A DNA stretch of 39,733 nt from Glaciibacter superstes DSM 21135 (GTDB lineage Bacteria; Actinomycetota; Actinomycetes; Actinomycetales; Microbacteriaceae): contig NZ_ATWH01000021.1 in the NCBI RefSeq assembly GCF_000421145.1, forward strand, positions 1 to 39,733. Reading direction: 5' to 3'. Position 1 is the first letter of the stretch, and each line of letters begins with the position of its first letter. The notes beneath the pieces are model-generated. The model worked only from the letters and a program-made list of their open reading frames with translations. It did not search any database and had not been told where the DNA came from. Made by a program: the position numbers and the translations under genes. This document shows positions 16,988 to 24,384 of the stretch, one piece after another.

Positions 16988-17533
16988 TCAGGGGTGGGTG
17001 GCGGCGCTGGGGAAAGATTCCGTCGCGTCTTGATTCAATGACCCCCGGTGCGGGTCCGATAGGGTCGAACGTCCCGCGCCTGTGAAGCGTGCCGTGGCTC
17101 GCCGCGGGCTCACGCGCCAGGGGGAGGCGAGCGCCGGGGCGATACCCAGCAGTGCGAGTACAAGAATCAGCTCCAGCGCGCCGAGGCCGAAGTAAAGGGT
17201 CTGCAGCCACGAGTATGTTTCGATGATCGCAATCTCGACGAAAATCCAGATCAGCATCCCGAACCCGGCGACGGCACCCCATATCAGCGCTGAACGGCGT
17301 CGTGTCAGCAGCGCGATCGCGGCCGTCAGCTGGGATCCGCCGACGACGACTCCCACAATAAGACCGGGCACGACGAAGGAGGTGAGCGGTGTGTTCGCCA
17401 GGAACTCCAGTGGAACACAAACGCCCTCTGCGTTGAAGGCCAGCACAGCACCGGCGAATGAGGAGACTGCGCCGAACACCAGCAGCCCGATGAGCACGCC
17501 GGAAACGAGTCGAGCGGGTACGGAGACAGGCAC
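16988..17533 (-). CDS. Four-helix membrane protein of unknown function (181 aa)
   Basis: Four hydrophobic stretches are visible: LVSGVLIGLLVFGAVSSFAG, FVVPGLIVGVVVGGSQLTAA, ALIWGAVAGFGMLIWIFVEI and TLYFGLGALELILVLALL. A loosely structured C-terminal tail rich in R, S and T follows. GTG at 17533 was chosen because AAAGGA lies eight bases before it; longer in-frame starts have no such site. It is upstream of, and almost touching, the SDR gene. The family resembles small DoxX/DUF4345-like membrane proteins in helix count, but I do not recognise it. Confidence 0.75.
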   Translation of the reverse strand: MPVSVPARLVSGVLIGLLVFGAVSSFAGAVLAFNAEGVCVPLEFLANTPLTSFVVPGLIVGVVVGGSQLTAAIALLTRRRSALIWGAVAGFGMLIWIFVEIAIIETYSWLQTLYFGLGALELILVLALLGIAPALASPWRVSPRRATARFTGAGRSTLSDPHRGSLNQDATESFPSAATHP

Positions 17534-17877
17534 GGTCGCGGTCCTTTCATTGGAGGCGCAATCATCCGGCTTTCGATTGACAGTTTCCACTCTCCCGCGC
17601 CAAACCGGGCCTGCGTAGAGGCGAAAGGCCCGCGTGCGCTGCGGCAATCGCCGGCTGACATCGCCTCGCGTCGCTTGAGTCGTCGATGAAGTACAGCGGT
17701 GAGCGTGTACTTCTCAGCCGCCCGACCCGGATCAGGCTGACCCGGCAGGACGGTCGTGAGGGCTAGCGTGAGCGTCAGCAAGTGCGTTGACCCGCGCTCG
17801 GATCCGTCCCAGGATCTCGACCGCCAGGCATCCGCCGAACTTATGACCAATCCGGTGACTGCTCAAGCGCAGGGAAT
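17534..17877. other. 344-base intergenic region
   Basis: This separates the membrane protein start from the WS/DGAT stop. It contains an 8+8 inverted repeat (17688-17713). I see no convincing gene, tRNA or DevR-box-like site. Confidence 0.5.
17688..17713. repeat. Perfect 8-bp inverted repeat with 10-bp spacer
   Basis: GAAGTACA, ten bases, TGTACTTC. The two half sites are 18 bases apart centre to centre, which fits a dimeric regulator operator better than a terminator, as there is no T run. It lies 155 bases before the membrane-protein/SDR pair. Confidence 0.5.
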
Positions 17878-19203
17878 TCACTCGGCCAGCGCCTCAAGCG
17901 CCTCGAACTCCTGCGCCACCAGCTCCCGCAGCACCGCAAGGTCGGGGCACGCGTCCGGGTCCGCGGCGATCGTCACGCCAAGCTCGCCCGCATAGCTGAG
18001 CACCACGAACGACACCGTGACATTGCCGGTCGGCACGCTCAACGGCAGGATGCCCGTGGTCGGGCATCCGAACAGCGCCACCCGCGTCTCCGGCCCACGC
18101 GTTGTGCTGACGAAGGTGTGGATCATCCGTTGCCGGGTGATGAATCGCTGGTAAAGGCCCACCCGCGCGAGCAGCCGGAACAGCGGGCCGAGCAACGCTG
18201 TCGACGCGCCGGGCGGTTTCTGTTTGGCGGCGCCGGTGAGCGTGGCGACCGCTTCGAGCCGTGCCACCGGGTTGCCCACGCCCGGGATGGCGAGCGGGAT
18301 TACCCCGCTCTGGTTGCCGAGGTTGCCTCCACTGGCCTGGCGACGGGCGGAGAACGGCACCGAGGTCACGATCTCGTCGGCGTGCTCGCCGCGCCGTTCC
18401 AAGAGACGGTGCAGCGCGCTGGCGACGACCGTGAGCACGACGTCGTTCACGGTTGCACCGTGCGCGTGGGCAACCCGGTGAACCTCGTTCACCTCTGCAC
18501 GGACGCTTGCGAACGCGCGCCTCGGCCCGGTCGGCCGGTTGAGCGATGTGGGTGCCACGCGGGCGCGGGCCGCCGGGCGTAGTTCGGCCGCCGCGCTGCC
18601 GAGTCGGCGCAGCGCTGCCGGCAGTCGCCCAAGTGAACGGATGCGTCCCAGCGCGGCTTCGACGGCCAGCCGCCCTCTCGACGGACCCGGCCGCGGAAAG
18701 CCAGCGTCGGCGGCCTCCGGCGCACCGTCGACGAGGCTGGCCAACACGCCCAAGCCGCCAATCCCATCTGCGAGCACATGATGGAAGACCAGGATCAGCG
18801 CCGCCTTGCCCGGTGCCGTGTCCGTCACCAGCGTCGCCGCCCAGAGCGGGCGGTCCCGCGGCAGCCGGACGCCGATCAGCTCGGCGGCTATGCCCATCAC
18901 CGCTGACTCTCCCCCCGGCGCCGGGCATGGGAGCGAGGTCAGGTGGTTGGTGATCGTGAATGAGGGGTCGTCGACCCAGATCGGCCGGCCGCATCCGACC
19001 AGCGTGTTTTGCAGTCTCTGGCGAAGCCGCGGGACCGCAGTGATGCGCCGGGCGAGGAGGTCGAGCGCCTGCGCCGGATCGAGGCCGTCCTGCGCGTCGA
19101 GCAGCAGCACAGCGCCGACCTGCAGCGGCGTGGAACTGCGCTCGGACACCAGCGACATCAGGTCGTCGGTGGTGACCCGGCTGATCGGCTGGTGCTGGCT
19201 CAT
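17878..19203 (-). CDS. Wax ester synthase/diacylglycerol acyltransferase (WS/DGAT) family (441 aa)
   Basis: This acyl-CoA-dependent acyltransferase makes triacylglycerol or wax esters for storage and is peripheral on the membrane. The catalytic motif HHVLADG (HHxxxDG) is at residues 141-147. The N-terminal domain has typical TPLQVGAVLLLD. The later motif region NDVVLTVVASALHRLL matches the ND block of the family, followed by SVPFSARR and GNQSG. ATG at 19203 (MSQHQPIS) was preferred over GTG 19230. WS/DGAT genes such as tgs1 are DosR targets in mycobacteria, but no DevR-box-like site was seen before this one. It is divergent from the HAD-GH65 gene with a 110-base gap. Confidence 0.92.
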   Translation of the reverse strand: MSQHQPISRVTTDDLMSLVSERSSTPLQVGAVLLLDAQDGLDPAQALDLLARRITAVPRLRQRLQNTLVGCGRPIWVDDPSFTITNHLTSLPCPAPGGESAVMGIAAELIGVRLPRDRPLWAATLVTDTAPGKAALILVFHHVLADGIGGLGVLASLVDGAPEAADAGFPRPGPSRGRLAVEAALGRIRSLGRLPAALRRLGSAAAELRPAARARVAPTSLNRPTGPRRAFASVRAEVNEVHRVAHAHGATVNDVVLTVVASALHRLLERRGEHADEIVTSVPFSARRQASGGNLGNQSGVIPLAIPGVGNPVARLEAVATLTGAAKQKPPGASTALLGPLFRLLARVGLYQRFITRQRMIHTFVSTTRGPETRVALFGCPTTGILPLSVPTGNVTVSFVVLSYAGELGVTIAADPDACPDLAVLRELVAQEFEALEALAE

Positions 19204-19301
19204 GGCCCGACGGTACACCCAAGCAGGCACCCCGACGATTGCCTCGACCCGCCGGACACGCAGGCCGGCCTGCCGCAGCGTCCCCAGATCGCCTGGCTCC
19301 T

Positions 19302-19307
19302 AGACTG
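19302..19307 (+). promoter_or_regulatory. -10 element for a leaderless GH65 transcript
   Basis: TAGACT (TANNNT) ends six bases before GTG 19314. No ribosome binding site is visible before GTG 19314 or ATG 19335. This suggests transcription starting at the GTG. Confidence 0.45.
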
Positions 19308-19313
19308 GCTGCC

Positions 19314-22300
19314 GTGGCCCAGCATCCGAAGTCGATGACGCGCTACGAGGCCGTCATCTTCGACATGGACGGCGTCGTCACCGACACCGCCGTCGTGCAC
19401 GCCGCCGCGTGGAAACGTCTGTTCGACGAGGTGCTACCCATGCTGGCGCCCGAGGCTGCACCCTTCGACGAGGTCGAGGACTACCGACGCAGCGTCGATG
19501 GCCGCCCGCGCGAAGACGGCGTGCGCACCTTCCTTGCTTCGCGTGGCGTGAGGCTGCCCGAAGGGATGGAGCACAGCGCACTCCGCACGACGAAAGCCCC
19601 GACCGTGCAGTCCCTGGCCGCCCGCAAACAGTACTTCTTCGACCGGCAGCTCGACCAAAACGGGGTGAGCGCCTACCCCGACGCCGTGACACTGCTGCAC
19701 CGCCTACGGGCTCGGGGCATCCCGACTGCCGTTGTCACGTCGAGCCGCAACGGCCGGCGGGTGCTGCGGGCAGCCGGAGTCGGTGACCTGTTTGACGTCA
19801 CCGTCGACGGCACCGACGCCCAGCGGATGCGCATGGCGGGCAAGCCCGACCCGGCCACCTTCCTCGAGGCGGCACGCCAGCTGCACGTGACTGCGGCGAA
19901 GACCGCCGTACTCGAAGATGCGGAGGCCGGTGTCACGGCGGCATCGAACGGAGGCTTCGGCTGCGTCGTCGGGGTCAGCCGGCACGGCGCCGACGGAGGA
20001 CTTCGCGCTGCGGGCGCCCACCTGATCGTGACCGACCTGAGCGACCTCGACACCCGCCTCGCCGCCGCCCACCCTGGCTGGGCGGGCGGAGAATCTGAGA
20101 GCGACCCGTGGCGGCTGCACTACGTCGGATTCGATCCGATGGCGGAGCCGCTGCGGGAGACTCTGTGCACGCTGGGCAACGGCTATTGGGCCACCCGGGG
20201 CGCTGCCCCGGAGGTCGATGCCACAGCACCGCACTACCCCGGCACCTATCTCGCCGGCGTCTACAACCGGCTCCGCACCCAGGTCGACGGCCACAGCACC
20301 GAAGACGAAAGTCTGGTGAACGCGCCGAACTGGCTGCCCCTCACGTTCCGTACCGGCGGCATCCACGGTGACGACGAGCACCGTGACGACGAGCACGGTG
20401 ACGACGAGCACGGCGACGCCGAGACCTGGTTCGATGTCGACACGGCCGAGCTCCTCGACTACGAGCAGACCCTCGACCTCGGTCGTGCCGTGCTCACCCG
20501 CGCCTTCCGTACCCGGGACACTGCCGGCCGAATCACGCGCATCACCCAGCAGCGCTTCGTCTCGCAGCACGACGACCAGGTGGCCGGCCTCGAGGTCACG
20601 TTCGAGGCCGAAAACTGGTCTGGTCCGCTCACCCTGCGCTCGGCGTTGGAGGGCCGCGTCGCCAACCGCAACGTGCCCGAGTACCGCCTGCTGGCTGACA
20701 AGCACCTGGTGCCGCGTACTACCGCCGAGCCGGACGCGGACACCGTGCTGCTCGAAATGGAGACCTCCCAGTCCGGCATCCACATTGTGATGGCCGCCCG
20801 TACGCGGGTGCTCATCGACGGGGTGGTGCGGCATCCGCCCCGCACTCTGCTGACGGATGCCGCAGGCTGGGTCGCCCACGAAATCTCCCTGGAGGCCAGG
20901 GAGGGGCATCCGTTGACCGTCGAGAAGACCGTGGTCGTCTGCACCTCGCGCGACCGGGCCATCTCATCGCCCACGCTCGCGGCCACCAACCGGATGCGCC
21001 GGCTGCCCGACCATGCGGCACTCTTGTCCGCGCACGAGACAGCGTGGCGGGTGCTGTGGAACGAGTTCACGGTGCTGTTGGAGACAGATTCCCAGCAGGC
21101 CGATGAGCGCCAGCAGCTGGCACTGAACATCAACACGTTCCACGTGCTGCAGAGCGTCGCCGCCGTCACGGCTGACCTCGACGCGGGGCTGCCGGCGCGT
21201 GGGCTGCACGGTGAAGGGTACCATGGTCACGTCTTTTGGGACGAAATGTTCGTCTACCCGACGTTGTCGATGCACCGCCCGGAGATCAGCCGGGCGCTGC
21301 TCGGCTACCGCTACCGCCGGCTCGGAGAAGCACGGGCCGCTGCGCGGGCGGCAGGCCATCAGGGGGCAATGTTTCCATGGCAGAGCGGCATCGACGGGAG
21401 CGAAGAGACGCCCACCGAATTGTTCAACCTGCGCAACAACGCCTGGATGCCCGACAACTCGCGCCTGCAGCGGCATGTGGGCCTCGCCATCGCGTACAGC
21501 GCGTGGAAATTCTACGAGTCCACCGGCGACATCGGCTACTTGGTCGAGCAGGGCGCGGAGCTGATCATCGAGATCGCCCGGTTCTTCGCCAGCGTGGCCA
21601 CGCACGACGAGGCTGCCGACCGGTACGACATCGCGGGCGTGATGGGGCCCGATGAGTTCCATGACGGGTATCCGGACGCCCCGGGGAAGGGACTTCGCAA
21701 CAACGCCTATACGAACGTGATGGCCGCCTGGGTAATGCAGCGGGCAGCGAATGTTGTTAACCTGCTCATGCCCCGGTACGCCGACCAGGTGTGGAACCGG
21801 GTCGGGCTGCGTCCCGGTGAGTCGGCAAGGTGGCGGCTCATCGGCAGCCGGTTGCGCGTTCCGTTCCACGCCGACGGCGTGATCAGCCAGTTCGAGGGCT
21901 ACGAACAGCTGAAGGAATTCGACTGGGCCGGCTACCGCGCGCGCTACGGCGTGATCGGCCGGCTCGACCTCATCCTGGCCGGAGAGGGCGACAGCACCAA
22001 CAACTACAAACTGTGCAAACAAGCAGACGTACTGATGCTGCTCTATCTCTTCAGCTCCGACGAACTGCGCGAGGTGCTGCGTGGGCTCGGCTACGACTTT
22101 GCGCCGGAGGCGATTCCGCGCACCGTGGAGTATTACCGCGAGCGCTCCAGCCACGGTTCAACCCTCAGCAACGTGGTGCACTCGTGGGTGGAAGCGCGCG
22201 GCAACCGGGCGCGTTCCTGGGACTTCCTCGTGCAGGCGCTGGAGAGCGACCTGGCCGATATCCAGGGCGGTACCACCCACACCGGCGTGCACTTGGGCGC

Positions 22301-22577
22301 GATGGCCGGTTCGATCGACATGGTCACGCGCTGCTATACCGGTCTGGAGCTGCATGACGGCATGCTGTGGCTGCATCCTGTGCTCCCCCCGGAAGTCGAA
22401 CAAATCGACTTCACACTCTATTTCCAGCAACAGCTGATCCGGGTGACCGTGGATTCGGCCGTGTTGCGCCTTTCCGTCTACCCGGGCGGGGTCGTGCCGA
22501 TCACGGCGATGGTAGAGGGAACGGCAGCTCGGCTGAGTCCGGGCGAGACGCGCGAGTTCGCCTACAGCAACTCTTAG
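19314..22577 (+). CDS. HAD beta-phosphoglucomutase-like domain fused to a GH65 disaccharide phosphorylase (1087 aa)
   Basis: The N-terminal HAD domain (about residues 8-255) has DMDGVVTD, TSSRNG, GKPDPATF and LEDAEAGV, typical of beta-phosphoglucomutase. From about 265 follows a complete GH65 protein: beta-sandwich, linker, (alpha/alpha)6 barrel with general acid E781 in MGPDEFHD, phosphate-loop residues in SSHGSTLS and the C-terminal domain. GH65 enzymes phosphorolyse trehalose, maltose or kojibiose to beta-glucose-1-P; the HAD domain would convert this to glucose-6-P. In mycobacteria (Rv3400/Rv3401) these are adjacent genes; here they are one protein. A repeated D-D-E-H segment lies in the GH65 N-domain. 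GTG 19314 was chosen for a leaderless start; ATG 19335 is the alternative. Substrate is inference. Confidence 0.93.
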   Translation: MAQHPKSMTRYEAVIFDMDGVVTDTAVVHAAAWKRLFDEVLPMLAPEAAPFDEVEDYRRSVDGRPREDGVRTFLASRGVRLPEGMEHSALRTTKAPTVQSLAARKQYFFDRQLDQNGVSAYPDAVTLLHRLRARGIPTAVVTSSRNGRRVLRAAGVGDLFDVTVDGTDAQRMRMAGKPDPATFLEAARQLHVTAAKTAVLEDAEAGVTAASNGGFGCVVGVSRHGADGGLRAAGAHLIVTDLSDLDTRLAAAHPGWAGGESESDPWRLHYVGFDPMAEPLRETLCTLGNGYWATRGAAPEVDATAPHYPGTYLAGVYNRLRTQVDGHSTEDESLVNAPNWLPLTFRTGGIHGDDEHRDDEHGDDEHGDAETWFDVDTAELLDYEQTLDLGRAVLTRAFRTRDTAGRITRITQQRFVSQHDDQVAGLEVTFEAENWSGPLTLRSALEGRVANRNVPEYRLLADKHLVPRTTAEPDADTVLLEMETSQSGIHIVMAARTRVLIDGVVRHPPRTLLTDAAGWVAHEISLEAREGHPLTVEKTVVVCTSRDRAISSPTLAATNRMRRLPDHAALLSAHETAWRVLWNEFTVLLETDSQQADERQQLALNINTFHVLQSVAAVTADLDAGLPARGLHGEGYHGHVFWDEMFVYPTLSMHRPEISRALLGYRYRRLGEARAAARAAGHQGAMFPWQSGIDGSEETPTELFNLRNNAWMPDNSRLQRHVGLAIAYSAWKFYESTGDIGYLVEQGAELIIEIARFFASVATHDEAADRYDIAGVMGPDEFHDGYPDAPGKGLRNNAYTNVMAAWVMQRAANVVNLLMPRYADQVWNRVGLRPGESARWRLIGSRLRVPFHADGVISQFEGYEQLKEFDWAGYRARYGVIGRLDLILAGEGDSTNNYKLCKQADVLMLLYLFSSDELREVLRGLGYDFAPEAIPRTVEYYRERSSHGSTLSNVVHSWVEARGNRARSWDFLVQALESDLADIQGGTTHTGVHLGAMAGSIDMVTRCYTGLELHDGMLWLHPVLPPEVEQIDFTLYFQQQLIRVTVDSAVLRLSVYPGGVVPITAMVEGTAARLSPGETREFAYSNS
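20366..20410 (+). repeat. In-frame 15-bp tandem repeat, three copies, in the GH65 gene
   Basis: Three 15-base units (cggtgacgacgagca, with one g-to-c change in the second) plus a partial fourth encode repeated GDDEH/RDDEH. The segment sits between the GH65 beta-sandwich strands (after TFRTGGI) and adds about 15 acidic, histidine-containing residues. It is probably a recent slippage expansion in a surface loop. Confidence 0.9.
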
Positions 22578-22732
22578 GACCGTCGCCCTGGCCCCTTGCG
22601 GACGCCTCGAGTTGGTTCGCATCGTCAGAGGGCTTCATTCCACAGTGTCACCCTGTCGCCTCGCGAAGACCTGCGCGCAGGGCAGCCAGGTCAGGACGGC
22701 CGTCACGCCCGACGAAGCCGCCCGGCGATGAG
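22578..22732. other. Short intergenic region
   Basis: About 155 bases after the GH65 stop. No clear promoter, hairpin or gene was found. Confidence 0.4.
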
Positions 22733-23169
22733 GAACACGTTGACCTGGTCGACATGGTCGAGCACCATGTTCGCCTCATCGACCGTGACACTGTTCGCTT
22801 GCCTCATTTACATGGCGGTGCACGAAGCGACTCATGGGGTCGTCTTGCAAACACTGACCACGGTGAAGCACTCCTATGCGGTGCGGTTCCCCTTCCTGAC
22901 GACCGGAAACCACGCATATCTCACCCGCCGGAGCGCGATCGTTGTTGCCCTCGCACCCGCTGTCATTTGGGGAATCCTGCTGGTTGCCGCCCTGCTCGCC
23001 CTTCCGCAGGACTATCTGCTGACCGCCTACATCCTGCTGGCACTGAATTTCGCGGGATCCGCCCGGGGACTGCGTCGAGGCGTACGTGGTGTCTCGGCAA
23101 CAGCCCGACGCGCTGGTCCAGGACGACGGGGACAAGGTCCACGTCTTCGTGCCTCAAGATTCGCGATAG
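22733..23169 (+). pseudogene. Putative zincin peptidase of the DUF3267 type, frameshifted
   Basis: One frame has a hydrophobic helix, then MAVHEATHGV, an HExxH zinc motif, then two more helices (IVVALAPAVIWGILLVAALL and TAYILLALNFAGSA). After GSA the family-like end, CVEAYVVSRQQPDALVQDDG to a TAG at 23167, continues in another frame, so there is a frameshift near 23060. The N-terminus also has no convincing start. DUF3267 proteins are membrane-embedded putative metalloproteases. This is either decayed or carries a sequencing error in a GC-rich run. Confidence 0.6.
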
Positions 23170-23240
23170 GGGCCACCCGCTTCACAGCCTTGGCGCGTTC
23201 TCATTCGGCCCGGAACGGGTTCCCTAAGCGGCAGGCGAGG

Positions 23241-23672
23241 TTACCCGGCGGTCGACTGTGGCGTTCGCCGCCCCAGTCGGATCAGCGCGATCCCCACGGC
23301 GATGAACCATGCCCATAGCAGCACGCCATAGCCCCCGTAGAGCAGCGGTGCCACATGACGCAGCGCCTCACGGAGCACGCCCAGTGCGCCGGTCAGCACG
23401 CCGAGCCAGGCGACCGCCCGTGGCAGCACGCGACGGGTCATGACGATGGAAATCAACAGGATCCCGGCCGCTGAGAGCACACCGACGATCGCCGGTGTGT
23501 TGTTCTCGGCGACGATCGCCTCGGCGGCCGCGGCGAACCGGTCGCGATCGGCGGCGGCGGCGGCATACTGGTTGCGGCGGTGCGCCGCGAGCTGGACGAG
23601 CAGGAGCGCGAGGACACGTTCCGCCTGCATTGGGCGAGCACGGCGAGCCGCGATAACGCCATCGGCAACCAC
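23241..23672 (-). CDS. Predicted membrane protein, possibly truncated (up to 143 aa)
   Basis: An Ala-rich N-terminal helix (QYAAAAADRDRFAAAAEAIV) is followed by three hydrophobic helices: AIVGVLSAAGILLISIVM, AVAWLGVLTGALGVLREAL and GVLLWAWFIAVGIALIRLG. The pattern resembles the C-terminal half of DUF4386-like membrane proteins, so the first helices may be missing. The start is uncertain: M15 at about 23630 is possible. It is convergent with the broken zincin gene. I cannot assign a function. Confidence 0.55.
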   Translation of the reverse strand: MVADGVIAARRARPMQAERVLALLLVQLAAHRRNQYAAAAADRDRFAAAAEAIVAENNTPAIVGVLSAAGILLISIVMTRRVLPRAVAWLGVLTGALGVLREALRHVAPLLYGGYGVLLWAWFIAVGIALIRLGRRTPQSTAG

Positions 23673-23868
23673 GCAGGGAGGGAACTGACATGGCCCGGAC
23701 CGATACTCGTAGCCGTCGTTGATTCACCCGCGGGTTTCGCCGCGGCGATGTCGCGATCGACGACGCCAAACGCTCGGAGTGAGCCTTTCCGCCGTCATTG
23801 TTGTGGAGCCGGTCGCTCAGACACGCACGGCTGCCGTCGAAGACGCAGCAGAAGAGTCGCTGAATCGT

Positions 23869-24255
23869 TCAGAGGTCTCCTGCGTTTCTGATCTCGTCAA
23901 ACCAAAGCGTGACTTCGTTTGCGCTGTGCGCACGGACGAGAGCTTCCGCTGCGTCCGCGCCATACTGTGCCGCTTCCCGCAAAGCGATTTCGGCGCGAAT
24001 CCAGCCCGGATCGTCTGGATCGCCGCGTTCGTCTTGACCAGCATGGTGTGTGCCTTGCACAGATTGACCGTGCCATTGCGCGAGGTGGGCGTATACAGCA
24101 TCGAGAGTGGATTGGACGGAGCTGAGACTCAGCAACAAGGCCGATATGTCGGACGGCTTTGGAATTTCTTTCGTCTTCTCAGCTAACTCTGTCGCGACTT
24201 TCTCCAGCTGTTCGGCGGCCCGAATCTGACTCGAGTCTTCTTTCCCAATCACCAT
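23869..24255 (-). CDS. Helical hypothetical protein (128 aa), divergent from PEP synthase
   Basis: The ATG at 24255 has AAGGAG seven bases upstream; the longer frame from 24273 would begin within that site. The protein is predicted largely helical (EQLEKVATELAEKTKE; SALLLSLSSVQSTLDAVYAHL; ALREAAQYGADAAEALVRAH), with no membrane segment or known motif. Base composition is lower in GC than the island average, like the adjacent PEP synthase gene. The shared upstream region contains two DevR-box-like sites, so it may be co-induced with PEP synthase. I do not recognise the family. Confidence 0.7.
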   Translation of the reverse strand: MVIGKEDSSQIRAAEQLEKVATELAEKTKEIPKPSDISALLLSLSSVQSTLDAVYAHLAQWHGQSVQGTHHAGQDERGDPDDPGWIRAEIALREAAQYGADAAEALVRAHSANEVTLWFDEIRNAGDL

Positions 24256-24276
24256 GATGCACTCCTTGGTCAAGAT

Positions 24277-24290
24277 GGAACCCTAGTCCG
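24277..24290. promoter_or_regulatory. Weak DevR-box-like site
   Basis: GGAAC-CCTA-GTCCG is off by one base in each half from GGGAC-N4-GTCCC. It is 31 bases centre to centre from the stronger site at 24308-24321. The same close pairing (24-37 bases) recurs at 13.1, 28.15 and 31.25 kb. Confidence 0.35.
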
Positions 24291-24307
24291 AAGTCCGTCA
24301 TTCAACG

Positions 24308-24321
24308 AGGCCGAAAGTCCC
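24308..24321. promoter_or_regulatory. DevR-box-like operator for PEP synthase
   Basis: AGGCC-GAAA-GTCCC is one base from the perfect site at 31223. It is centred at 24314.5, so the -42.5 rule predicts transcription from about 24357, and a TAGTGT -10 lies at 24345-24350. This fits a class-II DevR-activated promoter for the PEP synthase gene. Confidence 0.6.
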
Positions 24322-24344
24322 TACCTCCTTGGTTCTGCCGACCG

Positions 24345-24350
24345 TAGTGT
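24345..24350 (+). promoter_or_regulatory. -10 element of the PEP synthase promoter
   Basis: TAGTGT (TANNNT) is 28-33 bases downstream of the box centre. The predicted start is near 24357, leaving a short leader with a GAGGGAG-type ribosome binding site before the ATG at 24385. Confidence 0.5.
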
Positions 24351-24384
24351 TTGCCCAAGAGCGTAGAGCGAGGGAGCTATCAGG

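Noticed and set aside
17035..17065. Possible DevR box near GGGTCCGATAGGGTC
   Set aside because: The half sites are in direct, not inverted, order and the spacing does not fit; it lies inside the membrane-protein gene.
20964..22154. 396-residue minus-strand open frame
   Set aside because: It lies wholly antisense to the conserved GH65 catalytic domain and has no recognisable motif.
22574..22600. Possible box GGACCGTCGCCCTGG after the GH65 stop
   Set aside because: Only one half resembles the motif and no gene start is in reach.
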